DNA of 64,000 nt from FEB-35 sp050263095 (GCA_050263095.1 JBLNEW010000080.1:1-64000); one strand, 5' to 3'; positions 31,771-41,914 are shown, numbered from the stretch's first letter. The notes: generated by a model from the sequence alone, not told the origin. Translations and numbers: made by a program.

Positions 31771-32979
31771 CTACTTGTTCGCCGCCTGGGCCTTCTTCCA
31801 CTCGTCGACGGAGTAGAGCACCTTGGCGGCCGGGAACACCTCGGCCTTGCCTACGATGGCGAAAGGATACGCCTTGTCGAACACCGTCTCCCCCACCATG
31901 AAGTCGCTGGAGAGCTGGTGGTCTTCCTTTCGGAGCGTGGCCTTCCCGCGCGGCAGTTCGAGCGTCAGCCCCTCCAGGGCCGCTATGACTTTATCCGTGT
32001 CCAGAGATCCGGCCTTCTTGATCGCCTCGGCGAGGAAATAGACGCCGTCGTACCCCTCCGCCGCCCAGGCGCTGGGGTAATCCTTGAAGTCGGCCATGTA
32101 CGCCTTGACGAACTCCTGGTTGCGCTTGCTGTTCGGCCAGTGGAAGTAGTACCGCTGGTCGACGATCAGGCCCACGGGCATCTCCTTGCCCAGCGCCTTG
32201 GCCACGGTGACGTCGCCGCCGGTGGCGATGATCCACTTCATCTTGTCGAATACCCCGTATGGCTTCGCCTGCTTTATGAAGGCCACGAGATCGCCGCCCC
32301 ACAAGCTGCAGAAGACGGCGTCGGGCTTGGCCTGCAGGATGGCGTTGATGTACGAGGTGTAGTCAGGGATGAAGAGCTTGGGCCACTGCTCGCCGATGAA
32401 CTGCGCTTTCGGATTCTGCTCCTTCGTCTTCGCCTTGAAGAGCTCCCACATCGTCCGGCCGTACTCGTAATCGGGACCGATGTTGTAGAATTTCGCGAGC
32501 TTCTTGTTTTTCGCCGCATAGAGCGCCAGGGAATTGGCCTCCTGCGAGTTGCAGGTGCCCGCCCGGAAGGTGTACCTGTTCCATTTCTCCTTGGTCAGGG
32601 TGTCTGTAGACGCAACCGTGTCCATGAAGATCACCTTCTCCTGCTTGGCGACTTCGGCGACCGCCAGGGATCCGGCGGAGCTGACCACTCCGAACAGGAA
32701 GTTCACCCCGTCCTTCTGTATGTACCGCTTCGATAGGGTCACTCCCTCCTGAACGTTTGCCTTGTCGTCGGCCGACAGCAGCTCAAGCTTCCTGCCGAGC
32801 ACCCCTCCCTTCGAGTTTATCTCCTTGACGGCGAGCTCCGCCCCCTGCTTGCAGGTTATCCCCAGGTCCGAAGCGCGTCCCGACAGCGGGAACATGCCTC
32901 CCAGCTTGATCGTGTCTGCCGCATACGAAGTGGCCGCGAACAGAAGCGCCAGCATCGCAACTCCGAACTTCTTCTTCAT
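31771..32979 (-). CDS. livK: Liv-type periplasmic substrate-binding protein
   Basis: A 402-residue periplasmic binding protein type 1 (Peripla_BP_6). The signal peptide is MKKKFGVAMLALLFAATSYA. The mature start DTIKLGGMFPLSGRASDLG is the family hallmark, followed by KQGAELAVKEINSKGGVLG and LELLSADDKANVQEG. The C-lobe has GYDGVYFLAEAIKKAGSLDTDKVIAALEG. It delivers ligand to the fused permease. The wider pocket of this family accepts amino acids, aliphatic amides, urea or aromatic acids; the ligand cannot be read directly. Confidence 0.94.
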   Translation of the reverse strand: MKKKFGVAMLALLFAATSYAADTIKLGGMFPLSGRASDLGITCKQGAELAVKEINSKGGVLGRKLELLSADDKANVQEGVTLSKRYIQKDGVNFLFGVVSSAGSLAVAEVAKQEKVIFMDTVASTDTLTKEKWNRYTFRAGTCNSQEANSLALYAAKNKKLAKFYNIGPDYEYGRTMWELFKAKTKEQNPKAQFIGEQWPKLFIPDYTSYINAILQAKPDAVFCSLWGGDLVAFIKQAKPYGVFDKMKWIIATGGDVTVAKALGKEMPVGLIVDQRYYFHWPNSKRNQEFVKAYMADFKDYPSAWAAEGYDGVYFLAEAIKKAGSLDTDKVIAALEGLTLELPRGKATLRKEDHQLSSDFMVGETVFDKAYPFAIVGKAEVFPAAKVLYSVDEWKKAQAANK

Positions 32980-33023
32980 TTCCCTACCTCCTTCTTTAAT
33001 TTGACCGCCCCGGGGCGGCCTGA

Positions 33024-33443
33024 TCAGCCGGATCCCTTGCTCCCCCGCGCCGTCCGCGGCGGGACTATGATGGCTTCCCCGTCGAGCACCGTTTCATTCC
33101 TCTGGTTGAAGCACCGCGTCCGCAGCCGCATCCTCTTCTCTGAGATCATCTCCGCCACTTCCGCCCGGGCGGTGATCTCGTCCCCGATCTTGACCGGGGC
33201 CAGAAAGTTTAGCGTCTGCGATAGGTAGAGGCAGCCCGGGCCGGGCAGCTTCATCCCGATGACCGCGGAGATCAGCCCGGCCGTCAGGATCCCGTGCGCG
33301 ATGCGCTCCCCGAACATGGACCTGGCGGCGAACTCCTTCGAAATGTGGATCGGGTTCCTGTCACCGGTGATCCCCGCGAACAGGAAAATGTCCTCCTCCG
33401 TGATCACTTTCGTCATCTCGGCGGCATCGCCGACCTTGAACAT
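33024..33443 (-). CDS. MaoC-type (R)-specific enoyl-CoA hydratase
   Basis: A 139-residue single hot-dog hydratase and the first gene of the operon. The catalytic pair is seen in GITGDRNPIH (Asp28 and His33), followed by FGERIAHGILTAGLISAVIGMKLPGPG. It would hydrate a 2-enoyl-CoA to a 3-hydroxyacyl-CoA. Paired with CoA-transferases and an importer it suggests uptake, CoA activation and hydration of an unsaturated or beta-oxidisable acid. The mesaconyl/itaconyl-CoA type of chemistry is possible, but not shown. The start follows GGGGTGAAGA. Confidence 0.9.
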   Translation of the reverse strand: MFKVGDAAEMTKVITEEDIFLFAGITGDRNPIHISKEFAARSMFGERIAHGILTAGLISAVIGMKLPGPGCLYLSQTLNFLAPVKIGDEITARAEVAEMISEKRMRLRTRCFNQRNETVLDGEAIIVPPRTARGSKGSG

Positions 33444-33480
33444 TCTTCACCCCGCCCTTTTTGAGTGTAAAACCGTGTGC

Positions 33481-33496
33481 TGCAACGGCGATGCCA
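33481..33496 (-). promoter_or_regulatory. Sigma-54 promoter of the maoC-liv-CoA-transferase operon
   Basis: On the minus strand TGGCATCGCCGTTGCA fits the -24/-12 consensus TGGCAY-N5-TTGCA, with GG and GC exactly 10 bases apart. Transcription would start about 33470, giving a 27-base leader to the maoC ATG at 33443. A sigma-54 activator gene lies at 33895-35625. Confidence 0.85.
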
Positions 33497-33677
33497 GATG
33501 GTCGACACGATGGCAAATTGCACGTATCTACTGGATAAATATGAGATTGTTCCTTGCCTGCCGGCTATATCCGGGAGGGGCGTATCCGGTTAGCAATGTA
33601 CCTGAAAAGGTACGTGGCAGAGGCAGGTCATTCCAATATCGGAAAATTCGTCTGGCGAATTAGCGTTCACCACTTCT

Positions 33678-33711
33678 GTACCGTTATTGGTACATGTACC
33701 AATAACGGTAC
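33678..33711. promoter_or_regulatory. 34-bp perfect palindrome, candidate enhancer (UAS)
   Basis: The sequence is its own exact reverse complement over 34 bp; the left half begins GTACCGTTATTGGTAC and the centre is AT. It lies about 224 bp upstream of the predicted sigma-54 start for maoC, a plausible distance for an activator dimer or tetramer. A lone GGTAC half motif stands at 33609-33613. No T-run follows, so it is not a terminator. Confidence 0.75.
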
Positions 33712-33755
33712 CACATGCCGAAAAGCAAAAACCCATCCGACTACGGCGGACTGGA

Positions 33756-33865
33756 CGAGCAGGGGGGGGGTGAACGGAGCTTCCCGGCGAAGGTTGAGCG
33801 CAGGCTTGCGGTTCCCAGCAAGCCGAGCGACGGAGTGAAAGCCCCCCTGCTCGGGAAGGAAGCCG
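33756..33865. repeat. Inverted-repeat element, copy A
   Basis: Outer arms CGAGCAGGGGGG (33756-33767) and CCCCCCTGCTCG (33842-33853) are perfectly complementary over 12 bp. Inside is a second stem GGCTTGC/GCAAGCC (33803-33824). The right end, read on the minus strand, begins CGGCTTCCTTCCCG and matches copy B at 36909-36933 with one mismatch and one missing G over 25-26 bases. It lies 30 bp past the stop of the sigma-54 activator. The copy is flanked by a 13-bp direct repeat CGGACTGGACGAG (33747-33759 and 33872-33884). Confidence 0.7.
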
Positions 33866-33894
33866 TTGCGCCGGACTGGACGAGGCACTGGACG

Positions 33895-35625
<1,731 letters not shown>

Positions 35626-35672
35626 CTTCGTGCCTCCTCCCCTGCCGGAGATGAAAATGGTATTTTACCAGC

Positions 35673-36107
35673 ATGAAAACGCAAAACCCGAATTTCCGGG
35701 AGAACGTAAGGAGGATCTTCGAGACGGCCCCCTTCCTGGAGCATATGGGGCTCAAGCTCTCGGATCTTGGCCCCGGGTGGTGCGAATCCGTCCTCCATGT
35801 GGGCGAAAAGCACCTCCAGCAGGACGGATACATCCACGCGGGCGTACAGGCCACGGTGGCGGACCACACCGCCGGGGGCGCGGCGGGCACGCTCGTGAAG
35901 GAAGGCGAAACCGTCCTCTCGATAGAGTTCAAGATAAACCTCCTGCGTCCCGCGATGGGGGACCGCCTGCGCTGCAGGGCCACGGTCTTGAGGGCGGGAA
36001 AGACGATCATCGTGGCGGAATCGGAGGTGTTCGCGGGAAATGACGGTGCCGAGAAGCTGTCCGCCAAGGCCACGGTGACGCTCGCGGTTGTGCATAGACG
36101 GGCATAG
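35673..36107 (+). CDS. PaaI/YdiI-type hot-dog thioesterase
   Basis: A 144-residue acyl-CoA thioesterase of the PaaI class: FLEHMGLKLSDLGPGWCESVLHV and the active-site segment YIHAGVQATVADHTAGGAA with Asp of ADHTAGG and the helix-start Gly. It removes CoA from stalled acyl-CoA esters. The neighbouring catabolic operon uses CoA-transferases, so a detoxifying or salvage role is possible. It is divergent from the sigma-54 activator; its ribosome site is weak (GGAGATG is 21 bases away) and TATTTT ends about 9 bases before the ATG. Confidence 0.88.
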   Translation: MKTQNPNFRENVRRIFETAPFLEHMGLKLSDLGPGWCESVLHVGEKHLQQDGYIHAGVQATVADHTAGGAAGTLVKEGETVLSIEFKINLLRPAMGDRLRCRATVLRAGKTIIVAESEVFAGNDGAEKLSAKATVTLAVVHRRA

Positions 36108-36150
36108 TGTACCGGCGGGCGTGATCCGCTGGAAGGCGAGAGGAGAGAGG

Positions 36151-36645
36151 GTGACGGCGGAGAGGGGAGCGGTCGAGGTCAAGTCCTTCTTCGAGGCCAG
36201 GGGGCTTCGGAAGGAAATCCACACCTTCGAGGACTCGACGCACAATTCCGAGCTTGCCGCGCAGACGCTTCGCGTCCAGGTCGGCCAGATCGCGAAGACG
36301 ATCCTTCTCATGGTGGACGAGTCGCCGGTGGTAGTCGTGATCTCGGGGGACCGGCGAGTCGATTTCAAGAAGGTCAAGGCGATCCGGTGCGGCCGCAAGG
36401 TGCGGCTTGGAGGTCCCGAGGACGTCGTTTCGCGGACCGGGTTCAAGGTCGGGGCGGTCTCCCCGGTGGCGCTGCCCGGCGGCATCCCCGTCTACCAGGA
36501 CCTGTCGCTGCGGCGCTTCGAGACGATCTACCCAGCCGCCGGGGAGACGAACAACATGTTCGTAACGACCCCCGACGAACTGCTCGCCCTCACCGGCGCA
36601 ACTGAATCGGACCTCGCGAGGACGACCGACGCCGCCGTCCCTTGA
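36151..36645 (+). CDS. YbaK/EbsC-type aminoacyl-tRNA deacylase
   Basis: A 164-residue protein of the YbaK/ProX editing superfamily. The GTG start at 36151 (VTAERGAVEV) has AGGAG upstream and is preferred over a longer reading overlapping the thioesterase. Motifs: HTFEDSTHNSELAAQTLRVQVGQIAKTILLMVDESPVVVVISGDRRVDFKKVK and the glycine-rich GFKVGAVSPVALPGGIPVYQD, seen in pieces. The conserved Lys of QIAKTILL and the GAVSP loop are present. Family members hydrolyse misacylated Cys-tRNA(Pro) or similar; the exact specificity is unknown. Confidence 0.88.
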   Translation: MTAERGAVEVKSFFEARGLRKEIHTFEDSTHNSELAAQTLRVQVGQIAKTILLMVDESPVVVVISGDRRVDFKKVKAIRCGRKVRLGGPEDVVSRTGFKVGAVSPVALPGGIPVYQDLSLRRFETIYPAAGETNNMFVTTPDELLALTGATESDLARTTDAAVP

Positions 36646-37185
36646 GTGCGCCCGTAACGGAAGGCGCTACGCCTCCGGCAGCTCCGTGCTCGCTCTCGCC
36701 TTCGGCTCCCCTGCATAGGGTATTTCGTGCCAAGCGATACTTCCCCGCTCTTCGTTCACCCTGTTCGGTCCGCCAAGCCGGTTTGTTCCAAGTTTGGTAT
36801 AACCGAACCGGACGGTTCCGCCTCGGCGACCCGCTGCGCCGGACCTGCCATCGGCGTCTCGCGCCTTCCGTTCGGAGCGCGCAAACGTGGCGGAGAATTT
36901 GCCGACTGCGGCTTCCTTCCCGCGCAGGGGGCTCCGGCGAAGCAGCCGCAGGAGGGGGGGGCGCAGCGAAGTAAAGCGCAGCCGTGCGGGTGTATCGCAC
37001 GGCGAGCCATGAGCGGAGTCCCCCCCCTCCGAGGCAGCGAAGCCGGTACTCCCTGCGATTGAAGGGGGCCGATCCAGCGGCAAAGCGGACGCACCGCATG
37101 CGGAGGCGCAGCGCATTCCGTGCGCAGGGGGATCTGCAAACCGCGGCGGACAGTATGGCCGGAGATCTTCAGAGCGTCAGCGCCG
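36646..37185. other. 540-bp gene-free stretch with inverted repeats
   Basis: No convincing gene is seen on either strand; the open frames present are full of Arg, Ser and Pro. It contains the second copy of the inverted-repeat element (36909-37057). The left part (36646-36900) is rich in short GC palindromes and shows nothing else recognisable. Confidence 0.5.
36909..37057. repeat. Inverted-repeat element, copy B
   Basis: Nested inverted repeats: GGAGGGGGGG (36951-36960) with CCCCCCCTCC (37021-37030), perfect over 10 bp; inner stem GCCGTGCG/CGCACGGC (36981-37003), 8 bp with a 7-base loop; and an imperfect outermost pair from CGCAGGGGG (36923) to CCCTGCG (37051-37057). The left end CGGCTTCCTTCCCG and following bases repeat those of copy A, and both copies share GCGAAG..AGCGCAG before the inner stem. 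It lies downstream of the two-component sigma-54 regulator. Confidence 0.7.
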
Positions 37186-38547
37186 TCAGGCGTCCTTGTT
37201 CTCGACGCCCAGCACGCGGATCAGGCGGGAAAGATATGTAGGGGTGAGCCCCAGCGCCTCGGCGGCCTTCGTCTTGTTGCCGCCCGCCCCGCTGATGGCC
37301 CTGCGTATGATGGCGCGCTTGTGTTCCCGAACGGACTCGTGGAAGCGAGTATCTTCAGGCGTCGAGCCTTCCCCGCCCAGGTCCGCCAGCGCGATGCAGA
37401 GGTCGGGCGGAGTGATCTCCTCGCCTTCCGAAAGCGCCACGGCCCGCCCGACGGCGTTTTCCAGCTCCCGGATGTTGCCTGGCCATGGATAGCGTTCGAG
37501 GATCTCCGCCGACTCCTGCGTCAGGCTCTTCTTGCCGCGTCCCATCTCCCTGCAGATCTTCAAAAGGAAATATTCCGCCAGCGGGAGGATGTCCTCCCCC
37601 CGCGCCTTCAAAGGGGGAAGCTGGATCGGAATCCCGTCGATGCGGTAATACAGGTCTTCGCGGAACTTGCCCGTGTCCATCCGTTTCTTCAGGTCCCGGT
37701 TCGAGGCGCAGATGAGGCGCGCGTCCGCCGTGAGCGTCTTGACCCCGCCGACCCGCTCGAACTCGCGGTCCTGGAGGACCCGCAAGAGCTTCCCCTGCAT
37801 GGGAAGTGGGACTTCGCCCACTTCGTCGAGGAAGAAGGTCCCCCCGTCCGCCAGCTCGAACCGCCCGGGTTTCGAGGTCGCCGCTCCGGTGAAGGCCCCC
37901 TTCTCGTAGCCGAATACCTCCGCTTCCCATAGCGTCGGCGGGATCGCGGCGCCGTTGACCTTGATGAAGGGCCCGTCCCGCCGCCCGCTGATCTGGTGGA
38001 TCGCCCTTGCGACGAGCTCCTTCCCCGTGCCCGTCTCCCCCGTTATGAGAACGGGGAACGGCGATGCCGCCGCCTTCTCGATCACCTTGCGGACCTCGAG
38101 CCACGCCGGAGAACGCCCCACCATGCCGAACCACTCCCCCGAGGCAGGGGCGTCGGACACATCTCCCGCGGCGCCGGCCGCCGTCCGGACTGCGTTTCCC
38201 ACTACGCGCAGCAGCTCCGCCTCGTCGAACGGCTTCGTGATGTAATCGAATGCCCCGGAGCGGATCGCCTCCACGGCATCCGCGATCGTCCCGTAGGCGG
38301 TAACCAGGATGACCGGGAGGGAGGGGTGCCTCTCCCGGCAGTGCCGGAAGAGCGCGATCCCGTCCATCTTGGGCATGCGGATGTCCGTGACAAGCACGTC
38401 GGCCCGGTTCGGGTTCGCGGCAAGCCACGATGCGGCGGCCGCCCCGTCGACCGCCTCGGCGACCTCGTATCCCTCGCGCGCCAGCATCGCTCGCAGCACC
38501 TTGCGCAGGTTCCGGTCGTCCTCCGCTATAAGGATATTGCCGTTCAA
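37186..38547 (-). CDS. NtrC-family sigma-54 response regulator
   Basis: A 453-residue regulator. The TTG start at 38547 (LNGNILIAEDDRN) overlaps nothing but lies just past the kinase stop. The receiver has the acidic pair in AEDDRN and phospho-Asp55 in VTDIRMPKMDG. The AAA+ core shows TGETGTGKELVARAIH, sigma-54 loop KGAFTGAATSKPG, GGTFFLDEVGEVPLPMQ and PGNIRELENAVGRA. A Fis-type helix-turn-helix ends the protein (GGNKTKAAEALGLTPTYLSRLIR). With the kinase upstream it forms a two-component pair; its target promoters are not known. Confidence 0.94.
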   Translation of the reverse strand: MNGNILIAEDDRNLRKVLRAMLAREGYEVAEAVDGAAAASWLAANPNRADVLVTDIRMPKMDGIALFRHCRERHPSLPVILVTAYGTIADAVEAIRSGAFDYITKPFDEAELLRVVGNAVRTAAGAAGDVSDAPASGEWFGMVGRSPAWLEVRKVIEKAAASPFPVLITGETGTGKELVARAIHQISGRRDGPFIKVNGAAIPPTLWEAEVFGYEKGAFTGAATSKPGRFELADGGTFFLDEVGEVPLPMQGKLLRVLQDREFERVGGVKTLTADARLICASNRDLKKRMDTGKFREDLYYRIDGIPIQLPPLKARGEDILPLAEYFLLKICREMGRGKKSLTQESAEILERYPWPGNIRELENAVGRAVALSEGEEITPPDLCIALADLGGEGSTPEDTRFHESVREHKRAIIRRAISGAGGNKTKAAEALGLTPTYLSRLIRVLGVENKDA

Positions 38548-38551
38548 CGGA

Positions 38552-40501
38552 TCAACCCCCCGGCAGCTTGATGGTGAACCGGCTCCCCTTGCCCGGCTCG
38601 CTTTCCACGGCGATCGAACCTCCGTTCTCCTCCGCGATCCTGCGGCATATGGCAAGGCCCATGCCCACGCCGCGCTCCCTGGTTGTGAAGAAAGGCCGGA
38701 ACAGCTGTTTCCGGTCCTCCTCTGAGATCCCGGTCCCCGTGTCCTCCACGGTTATCCGCGCCTCTCCTCCCGACGCATGGACGCGGACGGTCAGGTCCCC
38801 CCCTTCGGGCATCGCCTCCACCGCGTTGGTCAACAGGTTGAAGACGACCCGCTCTATCTCGGAAGGATCGGCGTTCACCTTCGGAACGGGGTCGGAGGCG
38901 TGAAGGCGGGCGCCTATCCGCTCGATCGACTTCGCCCTTTCGCGGCGCAGCCTGGCCATCGCCCGCTCCACCGGTTCCCTCAAGGAGATCCAAAGAGGGG
39001 TCCGGTCCGCCGGCCGCGCGTATTCGAGGAATTCCGTGACGACGCTGTTCAGCCGGTCCGCCTCCTCCACTATGATCTCGAGGAACTCGCGGTCCTTCGA
39101 GGCTGCCTCGCGGGAGAGGTATTGCGCCGCCCCTTTGATCACTCCGGCCGGGGTACGCACCTCGTGGGCAAGTCCCGCGGCCAGTTCCCCCACGGTGGCG
39201 AAATGCTCGCGCCGCTGGATCCGCTGCCTCTGCCTGACGTTCTCGACCGCGAGGCCTATGCCGTCGAGAAAGGGCGCCAGCAGCTCCATTTCCCGGAACG
39301 AGGGCGACTTGTCCTTCCAGTGGAACATCGCGACGCCGACCAGCTCGCCCCGCAGGAATACCGGGTAGCTGGCGTCCCAGGTGTCGTCCCATATGGCGAC
39401 GTCGGCCGCCCGGGATCCGCCGTGCTCCATGAACCGGAGGGCTGGAAACTGGCGGGCGAACCGGTTGAACGCCCGCAGATACTCCTCCTGGCGGACAGGG
39501 AGCGCGCCGATCCCCTCGTCGGTCCCCCCTTCAGGGCGTATCCACAGCGATGCGCCGGCGACGAAAGGCACCTGCTTCAGCCCTTCCTCCACCGTCCGCG
39601 CTATGCCGGAAATCGAGGAGCCTTCCGCGAGGCTTTTGGCGAAATTTCCAAGCTTCGCCTGGACGGCCCGCGACTCCCGTACGAGCAGGTCGGACGAGAT
39701 CCCGCCCAGCTTCCGCATCAGGACCGGGTAGAACGTCAGCAGGAAAAACGATATCAGGAACACCCCGGCCAGGGGGAACCAGAACTTGCGGCCCGACGCG
39801 ACTTCGAGGACGCCGAAAACGACGGCGAAGGCGAAAACCTGGATCACGAGTATGATCCCCCTCCCGACGATGTCCGGGAGCTCGAAGAAGTGGAGGTGCA
39901 GGATCCCCGTAGCCATGAAATAGAAGAAAAGCAGCACCGCGAAGGCGGCAAGCGGGGGGAAGTAGACCCCGGTGCCCGGCAGGAAGTTGAGCGGCGCGAC
40001 GAGGCTCGCGATCCCCCCGCCGACCAGCAGGAACTGGTATTTCTTGCGCTCGATGGACGAGGGATTCGCCCGGAAGCCGTGCGCCACGACTATGTAGAGG
40101 CACAAGCCCAGGTAAGGATATACATACAGGAGGGCGGCGATGTTCCACCAGGCCGAGGCGAGGAGGCGGTCGCTGAATACCGTAAGTGCAAACGCCCCGC
40201 TTATCCACATTCCCGCGATGAGTGCGGCCGGGAACCACCTGGGGCGCGTCCTTACGGCCGAGCCGCTGTACCGAAGCGCGAACGGAGGGATGAAGAGAGC
40301 CCCGGCGAGCGAAACGCGATGCAGGAGATCCGATCCCAGCGTCTTCCAGAGATATTCGGGGAGACACCAAAGGAAGATGATGAACGAAAGGTCCGCGAAT
40401 GCGCGCGCCTCCTTGTCGTCCTTCGCCCACACGCGAAGGTAGCCGGCGATCGCAAGCGCCACGATCGCCGCGACCAGGCTTCCCTGCGCGTAGTAATCCA
40501 T
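38552..40501 (-). CDS. Membrane sensor histidine kinase with 7-TM and GAF regions
   Basis: The 649-residue kinase has eight or so hydrophobic helices in residues 1-265, like the N-terminal 7TM sensor kinases, then a GAF-like region (about 275-415). The dimerization helix has His in LAAGLAHEVRTPAGVIKGAAQYL. The ATPase domain holds N box FNLLTNAVEAMPEGG, G1 VEDTGTGISEEDR and GVGMGLAICRRIAEENGG. It pairs with the regulator that follows at 5 bp. The start lies 24 bp after the sodB terminator, so its expression probably depends on read-through or a promoter inside that region. Confidence 0.93.
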   Translation of the reverse strand: MDYYAQGSLVAAIVALAIAGYLRVWAKDDKEARAFADLSFIIFLWCLPEYLWKTLGSDLLHRVSLAGALFIPPFALRYSGSAVRTRPRWFPAALIAGMWISGAFALTVFSDRLLASAWWNIAALLYVYPYLGLCLYIVVAHGFRANPSSIERKKYQFLLVGGGIASLVAPLNFLPGTGVYFPPLAAFAVLLFFYFMATGILHLHFFELPDIVGRGIILVIQVFAFAVVFGVLEVASGRKFWFPLAGVFLISFFLLTFYPVLMRKLGGISSDLLVRESRAVQAKLGNFAKSLAEGSSISGIARTVEEGLKQVPFVAGASLWIRPEGGTDEGIGALPVRQEEYLRAFNRFARQFPALRFMEHGGSRAADVAIWDDTWDASYPVFLRGELVGVAMFHWKDKSPSFREMELLAPFLDGIGLAVENVRQRQRIQRREHFATVGELAAGLAHEVRTPAGVIKGAAQYLSREAASKDREFLEIIVEEADRLNSVVTEFLEYARPADRTPLWISLREPVERAMARLRRERAKSIERIGARLHASDPVPKVNADPSEIERVVFNLLTNAVEAMPEGGDLTVRVHASGGEARITVEDTGTGISEEDRKQLFRPFFTTRERGVGMGLAICRRIAEENGGSIAVESEPGKGSRFTIKLPGG

Positions 40502-40524
40502 GGCCCCGGCTTCTCCCCCCCGAT

Positions 40525-40560
40525 AAAAAAAAGGCTATTCCAGGAATTCCCAGAATAGCC
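40525..40560 (-). terminator. Rho-independent terminator after sodB
   Basis: On the minus strand GGCTATTC pairs with GAATAGCC over 8 bp around a 12-base loop, followed by eight T. It lies 35 bp past the sodB stop and 24 bp before the start of the sensor kinase gene. Confidence 0.85.
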
Positions 40561-40595
40561 CGAAACGCCCTCCGGCGGCCGGAAAATTCCTGCTT

Positions 40596-41174
40596 TTATA
40601 TAAGGCGGCCCTCCGCCGCCTTCCAGTCGATATTCTTGAAGAAAGAAGCAATGTAGTCGGCCCGCTTCAGGCCGTAGTCGATCATGAAGGCGTGCTCGAA
40701 TACGTCCATCACCAGGATCGGCGACGCCCCGGCCGGATTCCCGGCGTCGTGCTCGTTGACCCACTGGTTTATGAGCCTCCCGCCGATGTTGTCCTGGTAC
40801 AGGACGACCCAGCCGATCCCACGCATCGCCCCTGCGGCGCGGAAATCGGTCTCCCATTTTTCGACGCTGCCGAACTCCGCCGCGAGAGCTTTTCCGAGCC
40901 GGCTTCCCGGATCCAGCGATCCCTTGCCTCCAAGGTTCCCGAAATATAACTCGTGCAGCCGCATCCCGTTCCACTCCCACCCCAGCCGCCGTTTCAGCTC
41001 GGCGTATTCGGGCACGGCGGTCTTTCCTTCCGAGAGCATCCCTCCGAGGATGTCCTGCAGCTTGTTCGTATTGGTCACGTACCCCTGGTAAAGCGTGAAG
41101 TGGTTCTTAAGGAGAGTTTCGCTGAATCCTTCGATCCCGATGAGCTTTCCGTAGTCCTTCGCGGCATAAGGCAT
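40596..41174 (-). CDS. sodB: Iron/manganese superoxide dismutase
   Basis: The 192-residue cytoplasmic enzyme converts superoxide to oxygen and hydrogen peroxide. Metal ligands can be placed at His25 (LLKNHFTLYQGYV), His74 (NGMRLHELYFGNL), Asp157 and His161 (MDVFEHAFMIDYG). It belongs to the short branch with NHFTLYQGYV instead of the usual HHxxYV, seen in anaerobes. The metal (Fe or Mn) cannot be told with certainty. A clear terminator follows the gene. Confidence 0.93.
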   Translation of the reverse strand: MPYAAKDYGKLIGIEGFSETLLKNHFTLYQGYVTNTNKLQDILGGMLSEGKTAVPEYAELKRRLGWEWNGMRLHELYFGNLGGKGSLDPGSRLGKALAAEFGSVEKWETDFRAAGAMRGIGWVVLYQDNIGGRLINQWVNEHDAGNPAGASPILVMDVFEHAFMIDYGLKRADYIASFFKNIDWKAAEGRLI

Positions 41175-41390
41175 TTCATTGCCCCCTTTCGTCGGTGGTT
41201 TCCGTCATCCAGGCGAGAAGACGTAAAATGTCGCGTTTCCCTATTTTGCATCAATCGGGAAATTCGCGGTTAACAATTTCGAAATGCAGAAACCTGCGTG
41301 GCCTGCGGATCAGCTCCGTGATATACAAATAAATGCAACCGCGGGGCGGATCGTTTCAAACTTATTTCCTGCAAACCGTCCGCGGGGACG

Positions 41391-41426
41391 AAAAAAAGCC
41401 CGCGCGGAAGGACTTTCCGCGCGGGC
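41391..41426 (-). terminator. Rho-independent terminator after the MucR-type gene
   Basis: On the minus strand GCCCGCGCGGAA pairs over 12 perfect bases with TTCCGCGCGGGC around a 5-base loop, followed by seven T. The stretch between 41175 and 41390 shows no gene; it would hold the sodB promoter, but no clear -35/-10 was found. Confidence 0.9.
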
Positions 41427-41454
41427 AAAAGAGCGCCGTATTGTTCGAGGAGGC

Positions 41455-41883
41455 TTACTTCCTTCCGCGCTTCTTGCGTCCTTCTGCGAGCTTCTCCGCC
41501 AGTCCGAGCTTCTGGGCGATCTTTTTCTTCGCCTCGGAGTAGCTCCTTGCCACAAGCGGGGTCTTCGTGGGGATATTGAATTTCTTGCGGTAATCCTTGG
41601 GGGCGAGGTTATGGCTTATTGCCAGGTGTTTTTTAAGCGTCGTGAACGCCTTTCCGCATACCATACAATAAACCTTGTCGGCGCCGAATGCCTTGTTCAG
41701 GGCGACGGCCGGTTTTTCTTCCGAGGGGGCTGCCGCTTCCGCTCCCTCTACGCCTGCAAGGGAAGAAAGCTTCGCAAATACTGACTGGATCTCGTCCAGG
41801 AGTTCTTCCCTGCTCATCTCATTTACGGAAGCGTGAGCCGAAACTATCTCCGCCGTCAATTCTATTACGACCTTCTTTTCCAT
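41455..41883 (-). CDS. mucR: MucR/Ros-family zinc-finger transcription regulator
   Basis: A 142-residue protein. The N-terminal helical half (MEKKVVIELTAEIVSAHASVN, about 1-60) is of the MucR type and would mediate oligomerization. The finger is YCMVCGKAFTTLKKHLAISHNL with two Cys (x2) and two His (CX2CX9HX4H), as in Ros. APKDYRKKFNIP is the conserved following motif. The start at 41883 has GGGGAGGGG upstream. MucR proteins bind AT-rich DNA and repress exopolysaccharide or surface functions, so it might also act on the AT-rich tad promoter; that is inference. Confidence 0.9.
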   Translation of the reverse strand: MEKKVVIELTAEIVSAHASVNEMSREELLDEIQSVFAKLSSLAGVEGAEAAAPSEEKPAVALNKAFGADKVYCMVCGKAFTTLKKHLAISHNLAPKDYRKKFNIPTKTPLVARSYSEAKKKIAQKLGLAEKLAEGRKKRGRK

Positions 41884-41914
41884 AAATACCCCTCCCCATT
41901 TATAATATATTTCC

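Noticed and set aside
33554..33888. Frames of 70-95 codons in the gap before the maoC operon
   Set aside because: They run through the palindrome and inverted-repeat copy A, and none has a ribosome site or a family pattern.
36642..37139. Several overlapping frames of 110-170 codons between the YbaK gene and the response regulator
   Set aside because: All lie across inverted repeats, are rich in Arg, Ser and Pro, lack ribosome sites and show no family pattern.
40525..41426. Hairpins around sodB as repeats or a CRISPR array
   Set aside because: They are single, different stem-loops each followed by a T-run on the minus strand, so ordinary terminators. No repeat-spacer pattern was found anywhere in the window.
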